From Photobacterium pectinilyticum (lineage in GTDB: Bacteria; Pseudomonadota; Gammaproteobacteria; Enterobacterales; Vibrionaceae): a stretch of DNA of 64,000 nt. The translations under genes were made by a program, and so were the position numbers. The notes below the pieces were generated by a model that was not told the DNA's origin, searched no databases, and was given only the letters and a program-made list of their open reading frames with translations. Every line of letters starts with the position of its first letter. Within the stretch, counting starts at the first letter, position 1. The stretch is from contig NZ_JANEYT010000015.1 of assembly GCF_024357955.1 (NCBI RefSeq), forward strand, positions 25,014 to 89,013. The letters run 5' to 3'. Below, piece after piece: positions 59,062 through 64,000 of the stretch.

Positions 59062-61197
59062 ATGAACAGGGTCGAAGAGTTCGGGATCTCGCTAAGTACC
59101 GCGTTGGCGGCGGATAATCAGATTTATACCTTACCCGGCGAGGCATTTCCGCTTGGCTCATCAGTACGTGAGGGGGGGGTTAACTTCAGTGTTTATTCCA
59201 AAGATGCCACCCGGGTGACCTTGCACCTGTTTGCCAGTGCCGATGCTGCGGGGCCTTTTCGTTCCTTTGAGCTGAGCCCTGCCCTGCATAAGCGTGGTCA
59301 TTATTGGTTTATCTTTGTGGGCAATATCGGCCATGGTCAGTACTACGGCTTTCAGGTAGATGGCCCATGGCTACCTGAGCGTGGACTGCGTTTCGACTGC
59401 GAGAAAGTGTTAATTGACCCCTATAGTCAGGCGATAGGCTTCGGTCGCAACTACAGCCGCCAGCGAGCTATCGGGTCGGGCGATAACATGGATGCCTGTA
59501 TGAAGAGTATTGTGGTCGATCACAGTGACTTCGACTGGCAAGATGATGTCGCACCTCGCCACTCTCTAACCGATACCATCATCTATGAAATGCATGTTGC
59601 TGGATTTACCCGCCATCCTTCTTCCGGTGTGGTGCAGGCCAAGCAAGGTACCTTCTCTGGGGTCATCGAGAAAATTCCGTATTTGAAATCGCTCGGGGTG
59701 ACGGCCGTTGAGTTGATGCCGGTTCAGCAGTTTGATGTCGATGATGCACCTGAAGGGCGTGATAACTACTGGGGTTATAGCCCGATAAACTTCTTTGCTG
59801 TCCATGCTGACTACAGCGTTGAGAAAGCCCCCCTCAGTGCAATCGATGAATTCAAGACCTTGGTGCGTGAGTTGCATAAAGCCGATATTGAGGTGATCCT
59901 CGATGTGGTATTCAACCATACCTCGGAAGGGGATGAGCATGGGCCGACATTTTGCTTCAAAGGGCTGCAAAATGGCGCTTATTATTTGCTGGACAAGGAA
60001 ACGGGTCACTACGGTAACTACAGCGGCTGTGGCAATACATGCAACGCCAACCATAGCGTCCTGCGCCGGATGATCATCGATGCACTGCATTATTGGGTGA
60101 CTGAGATGCACGTTGACGGGTTCCGTTTTGACTTGGCTTCGGTATTGGCTCGCGACAGTCAGGGTTCACCGATGAAAGAACCGCCGCTGCTGTGGTCGAT
60201 CGACTCCGATCCGATCTTGTGTAGTACCAAGATCATCGCCGAGGCTTGGGATGCAGCAGGGTTGTATCAGGTGGGGTCGTTTATCGGTGATCGCTGGAAC
60301 GAGTGGAACGGTAAGTTCCGTGATGATGTCAGGGCGTTTTGGCGAGGTGATGCCGGTTATGCTAGCCGGTTTGCTTCAAGGATCCTGGGCTCACCGGACA
60401 TGTACTGTAGCCGCCACCACTCACCGCATCGGTCGGTCAACTTTATCTGTGCTCATGATGGCTTTACCCTCAATGATTTGGTGAGCTACAGCGAGAAACA
60501 CAATGAAGCCAACGGCGAGGGCAACCGTGATGGTGACAACCATAATGTGTCAAGTAACTACGGGGTCGAAGGACCAACCGATATCGCTGAAATAGAGTTG
60601 CTGCGTCATAGGCAGTGCAAGAATATGTTAGCCACATTGTTTTTGGCGCTAGGTACGCCGATGCTCAATATGGGCGACGAAGTCCGCCGAACCCAACAGG
60701 GCAACAATAATGCCTATTGTCAAGACAATGAACTTAGCTGGTTTGATTGGCGTTTGGTCGATACCCACAGTGACTTGCTACGCTTTGTCACCTTGCTCAG
60801 CCAACTGCGAACCGCCGAGCCAACCATTGACTGGAACATGCATATGTCGCTCAACTCGGTATTGGAGGATGTCGGGATCCGTTGGCACGGGATCCAGCCT
60901 GATCAGCCGGACTGGTCGGAAAGTTCCCATTCCATTGCGCTGACGGTGTATCACCCGATCACTCAAGACGAACTCTACGTGGTGTGCAATGCTTTTTGGG
61001 ATCCCCTCGAGTTTACCCTGCCGGATCGCCACTGCAGCGATTGGCACTTGGTGATCAATACCGCCAAGCCATCCCCCCATGATATTTATTCCATCGATGA
61101 GGCACCGCTTTACACCCGCGATACCATTTTGGCGACTGGGCGTAGTATGATCGTCATGGTAGCCAAGGCCATCAAGGCCACAAAACAGGATAGATAG
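59062..61197 (+). CDS. glgX: Glycogen debranching enzyme GlgX (GH13 isoamylase-type)
   Basis: Hydrolyses alpha-1,6 branches of limit dextrins during glycogen breakdown. 711 residues: an N-terminal CBM48/isoamylase N domain (about 25-140, [21 protein letters not shown]), the GH13 barrel, and a C-terminal beta domain. The catalytic residues are present: nucleophile Asp357 (DGFRFDLAS), acid/base Glu394 (IIAEAWDA) and Asp466 (CAHDGFTL). ATG 59062 has AAGGA 7 nt upstream; the TTG at 59032 is rejected. It is not in a glg operon here, but heads glgX, a 60-residue gene and yjjV, which are tightly packed. Confidence 0.92.
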   Translation: MNRVEEFGISLSTALAADNQIYTLPGEAFPLGSSVREGGVNFSVYSKDATRVTLHLFASADAAGPFRSFELSPALHKRGHYWFIFVGNIGHGQYYGFQVDGPWLPERGLRFDCEKVLIDPYSQAIGFGRNYSRQRAIGSGDNMDACMKSIVVDHSDFDWQDDVAPRHSLTDTIIYEMHVAGFTRHPSSGVVQAKQGTFSGVIEKIPYLKSLGVTAVELMPVQQFDVDDAPEGRDNYWGYSPINFFAVHADYSVEKAPLSAIDEFKTLVRELHKADIEVILDVVFNHTSEGDEHGPTFCFKGLQNGAYYLLDKETGHYGNYSGCGNTCNANHSVLRRMIIDALHYWVTEMHVDGFRFDLASVLARDSQGSPMKEPPLLWSIDSDPILCSTKIIAEAWDAAGLYQVGSFIGDRWNEWNGKFRDDVRAFWRGDAGYASRFASRILGSPDMYCSRHHSPHRSVNFICAHDGFTLNDLVSYSEKHNEANGEGNRDGDNHNVSSNYGVEGPTDIAEIELLRHRQCKNMLATLFLALGTPMLNMGDEVRRTQQGNNNAYCQDNELSWFDWRLVDTHSDLLRFVTLLSQLRTAEPTIDWNMHMSLNSVLEDVGIRWHGIQPDQPDWSESSHSIALTVYHPITQDELYVVCNAFWDPLEFTLPDRHCSDWHLVINTAKPSPHDIYSIDEAPLYTRDTILATGRSMIVMVAKAIKATKQDR

Positions 61198-61199
61198 GC

Positions 61200-61382
61200 A
61201 TGATGTCGTTGATCAAGCGTGGGGTAGCGGCCTATGACCGCTGGTGTGAAAAAATGGGGCTAGTGCCCGAGAACCGTCGTTGCTGCGCACCGGTCCGCTA
61301 TGACAGTGACGACTCGCGCCATCCAGCGAATAGAGGCAAACAGGAGGGCGGTACAGTAAAGGTCAAACCTGATGCTGATTGA
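61200..61382 (+). CDS. Small conserved-type hypothetical protein between glgX and yjjV
   Basis: 60 residues, basic N-terminal half (SLIKRGVAAYDRWCEKMGLVPENRRCCAPVRY) and a polar tail. Three cysteines, two adjacent (Cys28-Cys29). The YDRWCEKMGL motif reminds me of small uncharacterised gamma-proteobacterial proteins (possibly DUF5363), but I am not sure. It begins 3 nt after the glgX stop and overlaps yjjV by 11 nt, so it is very likely translated. No function can be given. Confidence 0.7.
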   Translation: MMSLIKRGVAAYDRWCEKMGLVPENRRCCAPVRYDSDDSRHPANRGKQEGGTVKVKPDAD

Positions 61383-62166
61383 TAGCCATTGCCACTTCGA
61401 TTTTGCGCCGTTTTGTGATGATCCCGAGTACTACTTGGCACTATCTCATCAGGCCGGAGTTGGGAAAATCGTCATCCCGGCGGTTGGCCAGCGAAACTGG
61501 CAAGCAGTGCGTGAGCTGTCAGCCCGTTTTCCCCAGCTTTACTTTGGTTTAGGGTTGCATCCTTTTTTCAGTGTCGAGCATGATGTTAGTACCTTGATTC
61601 AATTGGAATATGAGCTTGCGTCGGAGGCCGAACAACGAGAAAAAAAACAATCACACTGCGTTGCTGTCGGGGAATGTGGACTAGACTTTGCCATTGTGAA
61701 TGCCGACCGGGGTCAACAGATTTCGTTATTGGCAGCCCAGTTACAGTTGGCTAACCGCTTTGAATTACCGGTCATACTCCATTGCCGCAAGGCTTTTCCC
61801 GAATTGCTTCGGGTTTTGAGGCAAAATATGCCTATTGCTGGTGGGGTGTACCATGGATTTAGTGGCAGTCGTCAACAAGCGGTGCAGCTTATTGATCTAG
61901 GTATCAAAATTGGGGTCGGTGGAACGATTACATATCGCCGAGCCAATAAGACTCGAAATACAATAGCCGCACTGCCATTGGATGCACTTCTGCTTGAAAC
62001 AGATGCACCCGATATGCCAGTAGCTGGGTTTCAAGGGGAGCCAAACCGGCCCGATCGGTTGGTGAAGGTGCTGGGTGAACTGGCAGCAATCCGAACGGAA
62101 AGCGAACAGGAAATTAAGCAGGCAACTAGCTTAACCACTGCTGAACTTTTCCGTATTCCGATGTGA
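61372..62166 (+). CDS. yjjV: TatD-family metal-dependent hydrolase YjjV
   Basis: TIM-barrel metallohydrolase of the TatD/YcfH/YjjV group, which includes 3'-5' DNA exonucleases. 264 residues with metal ligands in IDSHCHFDF (residues 3-11), VGECGLDF (Glu), ILHCRKA (His), YHGFSGS (His) and LLETDAPDM (Asp). Length and the wording of these motifs fit YjjV better than TatD or YcfH. It overlaps the upstream small gene. Confidence 0.88.
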   Translation: MLIDSHCHFDFAPFCDDPEYYLALSHQAGVGKIVIPAVGQRNWQAVRELSARFPQLYFGLGLHPFFSVEHDVSTLIQLEYELASEAEQREKKQSHCVAVGECGLDFAIVNADRGQQISLLAAQLQLANRFELPVILHCRKAFPELLRVLRQNMPIAGGVYHGFSGSRQQAVQLIDLGIKIGVGGTITYRRANKTRNTIAALPLDALLLETDAPDMPVAGFQGEPNRPDRLVKVLGELAAIRTESEQEIKQATSLTTAELFRIPM

Positions 62167-62307
62167 AGCGCTGTCACAAATTAAACGTTTGCGTGAATCG
62201 TTTGCGCGAAACCGTGATGTAGTTCACATTTAGGGTTGAACTTTCACTCTCTTTCCTTGCAAACTGTGATGTCGGCGTTATTTTATCCGCCGCTGCATGA
62301 GTATAAT
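62162..62307 (+). promoter_or_regulatory. nupC control region: CRP site, GTTTGC repeats and -10
   Basis: CGTGATGTAGTTCACA (62213-62228) matches 9 of 10 defined CRP positions. Just upstream are tandem 13-bp repeats CGTTTGCGTGAAT / CGTTTGCGCGAAA (about 62186-62211), whose GTTTGCG halves resemble LacI-family operators (CytR or PurR). TATAAT at 62302-62307 is a good -10 with a poor -35, as for activator-dependent promoters. TGTGA at 62265-62269 could be half of a second CRP site centred near -41.5; the first would be near -93.5 from a start at about 62314. TGTGA-N7-TCACA at 62162-62178 has the wrong spacing. Confidence 0.55.
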
Positions 62308-62371
62308 GCGCCGGACTCTTAATGAGCCGAATTGTCGAGACGCCAACTTAACTAAAGGGAAGCCATAAACT

Positions 62372-63631
62372 ATGAGCATGTTTATGAGCCTGGTTGGGAT
62401 GGTCGTACTGCTAGGTCTTGCAGTACTTCTATCTGATAACCGTAAAGCTATTAATCTACGTACAGTGGGTGGCGCATTTGCCATTCAATTTTGTTTAGGT
62501 GCATTTGTTCTTTATGTACCTGTTGGCCGTGACGTACTGTATGGTATGTCTACAGCCGTTGCCAACGTTATCGCTTATGGTAACGACGGTATTAACTTCC
62601 TATTCGGTGGCCTGACTTCAGACAAAATGTTTGAAGTGTTCGGCGGTGGCGGCTTCGTGTTTGCCCTGCGCGTACTACCAGTAATCGTTTTCTTCTCTGC
62701 ACTGATCAGCGTACTTTACTACCTGGGCATCATGCAGGTTGTGATCAACATCCTAGGTGGTGGTCTACAGAAAGCACTGGGTACATCTCGCGCCGAATCC
62801 ATGTCTGCAACAGCTAACATCTTCGTTGGTCAAACGGAAGCACCTTTGGTGATCCGCCCGTTCGTACCAAAAATGACTCAGTCTGAGCTGTTTGCGGTTA
62901 TGTGTGGTGGTCTGGCGTCTGTAGCGGGTGGTGTACTTGCTGGTTATGCCTCTATGGGTGTACCTCTAGAGTACCTAATCGCCGCTTCATTCATGGCAGC
63001 TCCTGGTGGTCTTCTATTTGCTAAGATCATCAAACCTGAAACTGAAGAAGCTGTTGAGCAGCTAGCAAGCGATGCTAATGACGCTGACGACAAGCCAGCG
63101 AACGTTATCGACGCAGCAGCAGCGGGTGCTTCTTCTGGTATGCAGCTTGCGCTAAACGTTGGTGCAATGCTTCTTGCGTTCATCGGTCTGATTGCGCTAA
63201 TCAACGGTATGCTAGGTGGTATCGGTGGCTGGTTCGGTATGCCACAGCTGACACTAGAGCTTATCCTTGGTTATGTTTTCTCTCCTCTTGCATTCCTAAT
63301 CGGTGTGCCGTGGGAAGAAGCAACAATCGCAGGTTCATTCATCGGTCAGAAGCTGGTAGTTAACGAATTCGTTGCTTACCTGAACTTTGCCCCATACCTA
63401 GCGGAAGGTGCTGAGGTTGTTCTTTCTGACAAGACGAAAGCTATCATCTCGTTCGCACTATGTGGTTTCGCTAACCTGTCTTCAGTAGCTATCCTACTGG
63501 GTGGTCTAGGTGGTCTGGCTCCAAGCCGTCGCCATGACATCGCACGCTTTGGTATGAAAGCTGTAGCTGCAGGTACGCTTTCTAACCTGATGTCTGCAAC
63601 TATTGCTGGTCTATTTATCACCCTGTCTTAA
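62372..63631 (+). CDS. nupC: Concentrative nucleoside transporter NupC
   Basis: Ion-coupled nucleoside importer of the CNT family. 419 residues with family motifs [28 protein letters not shown] (about 91-118), the [23 protein letters not shown] core (about 138-160) and GVPWEEA. A polar loop (residues 225-245) is Asp/Ala-rich. The promoter region carries a CRP site and GTTTGC repeats, fitting catabolite and CytR-type control of nucleoside uptake. Confidence 0.95.
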   Translation: MSMFMSLVGMVVLLGLAVLLSDNRKAINLRTVGGAFAIQFCLGAFVLYVPVGRDVLYGMSTAVANVIAYGNDGINFLFGGLTSDKMFEVFGGGGFVFALRVLPVIVFFSALISVLYYLGIMQVVINILGGGLQKALGTSRAESMSATANIFVGQTEAPLVIRPFVPKMTQSELFAVMCGGLASVAGGVLAGYASMGVPLEYLIAASFMAAPGGLLFAKIIKPETEEAVEQLASDANDADDKPANVIDAAAAGASSGMQLALNVGAMLLAFIGLIALINGMLGGIGGWFGMPQLTLELILGYVFSPLAFLIGVPWEEATIAGSFIGQKLVVNEFVAYLNFAPYLAEGAEVVLSDKTKAIISFALCGFANLSSVAILLGGLGGLAPSRRHDIARFGMKAVAAGTLSNLMSATIAGLFITLS

Positions 63632-63656
63632 TTTCAGACAGCTGATAATCAGATAA

Positions 63657-63684
63657 AACGCCGCGGTCTTCCGCGGCGTTTTTG
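63657..63684 (+). terminator. Terminator after nupC
   Basis: Perfect 10-bp hairpin aacgccgcgg-tctt-ccgcggcgtt with a T-run. Confidence 0.92.
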
Positions 63685-63723
63685 TTTTTCTGGCTAGAGG
63701 CTAAATAGCTGATCCTAATAGTG

Positions 63724-64000
63724 CTACATTTTGATAACTCCATGACCGCCTCCTGGAAATGGTGATACGTTGTCCATGAAGAACTTCACCTGCCGCAGAA
63801 GTTGCCACATATAGCTACATTTGTGGTTCCGTGTGATGGTTTCATGCAGCGCATTCCACAGTCGCTCAATAACATTGACCCAAGGCGAATAAACTGGCTG
63901 GAACAGCAAAATGAACTTGGGGTTTTGTTTTAGCCAGGCTTGTGTTTTCCGACTCTTGTGAATGATGTAGTTATCCAAGATAAGCGTGATCGTCTTTGCG
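63724..64000 (-). mobile_element. IS630-family transposase, 3' part (runs off the window)
   Basis: The C-terminal part of a DDE transposase of the IS630/Tc1 type. LILDNYIIHKS carries the second Asp; FQPVYSPWVNVIERLWNALHE carries the final Glu, in the family's usual spacing. The frame is open to the window edge (63979-64000 reads on as A-K-T-I-T-L-I), so the 5' part lies outside. The stop at 63724 is about 40 bp after the nupC terminator, and one end of the element should be between about 63688 and 63724. I could not fix the terminal repeat without the other end. Confidence 0.85.

Overview
The window looks like a chromosomal segment of a marine gammaproteobacterium of the Vibrionaceae, most like Photobacterium. 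The evidence is an HlyU-type regulator, an OmpU-like porin, the CBS-less MgtE, and housekeeping proteins close to but distinct from their E. coli counterparts. Gene blocks such as rlmE-ftsH-folP-glmM-secG-tRNA-tRNA-rimP-nusA-infB-rbfA-truB-rpsO-pnp-nlpI and murJ-ribF-ileS-lspA-fkpB-ispH match the order known from enteric bacteria and vibrios. The genus is an inference from the sequence, not a database match.

Layout. 0-5 kb: Na+/phosphate and Na+/H+ transport (nptA with a Pho box, nhaA, a coupled small periplasmic protein, nhaR) and an HlyU-like regulator. 4.8-18.7 kb: rpsT, murJ, the ribF-ileS-lspA operon, fkpB-ispH, dapB and carAB. 18.7-20.1 kb: mgtE behind a roughly 360-nt structured leader that encodes a 17-residue peptide. 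20.2-24.3 kb: dacB, a porin, greA and yhbY. 24.4-40.4 kb: the long RNA-metabolism and translation block, including tRNA-Leu(GAG) and initiator tRNA-fMet. 40.5-46.7 kb: the O2-independent ubiquinone genes ubiV, ubiU and ubiT, with a PAS-GGDEF-EAL gene between ubiU and ubiT, then yhbS, holD and rimI. 46.9-48.5 kb: prfC. 48.6-58.7 kb: an A+T-richer accessory arginine region. It holds an amidinotransferase, an AraC regulator, the arginine deiminase pathway (arcA, arcC, catabolic-type argF), a short N-acetylglutamate-synthase-like acetyltransferase, and a divergent operon with a 48-residue membrane protein, a DMT exporter and an SSS symporter. 59-63.7 kb: glgX, a 60-residue protein, yjjV and nupC. 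The window ends inside an IS630-type transposase.

How the genes work together. Most of the window is core machinery. The least ordinary parts are the mgtE leader (short peptide, alternative hairpins, a C-rich G-poor stretch) paired with an MgtE lacking its usual Mg2+-sensing CBS domains, and the arginine island, where two arginine-consuming chemistries (transamidination and deimination) sit around one AraC-type regulator. I found no CRISPR array, rRNA, plasmid origin or prophage. Where the longest open frame began at an implausible upstream codon I chose starts by Shine-Dalgarno position and family alignment. This affects nptA, nhaA, nhaR, hlyU, murJ, carA, greA, ftsH, secG, nlpI, ubiV, the GGDEF-EAL gene, holD, arcA, the SSS symporter and glgX.
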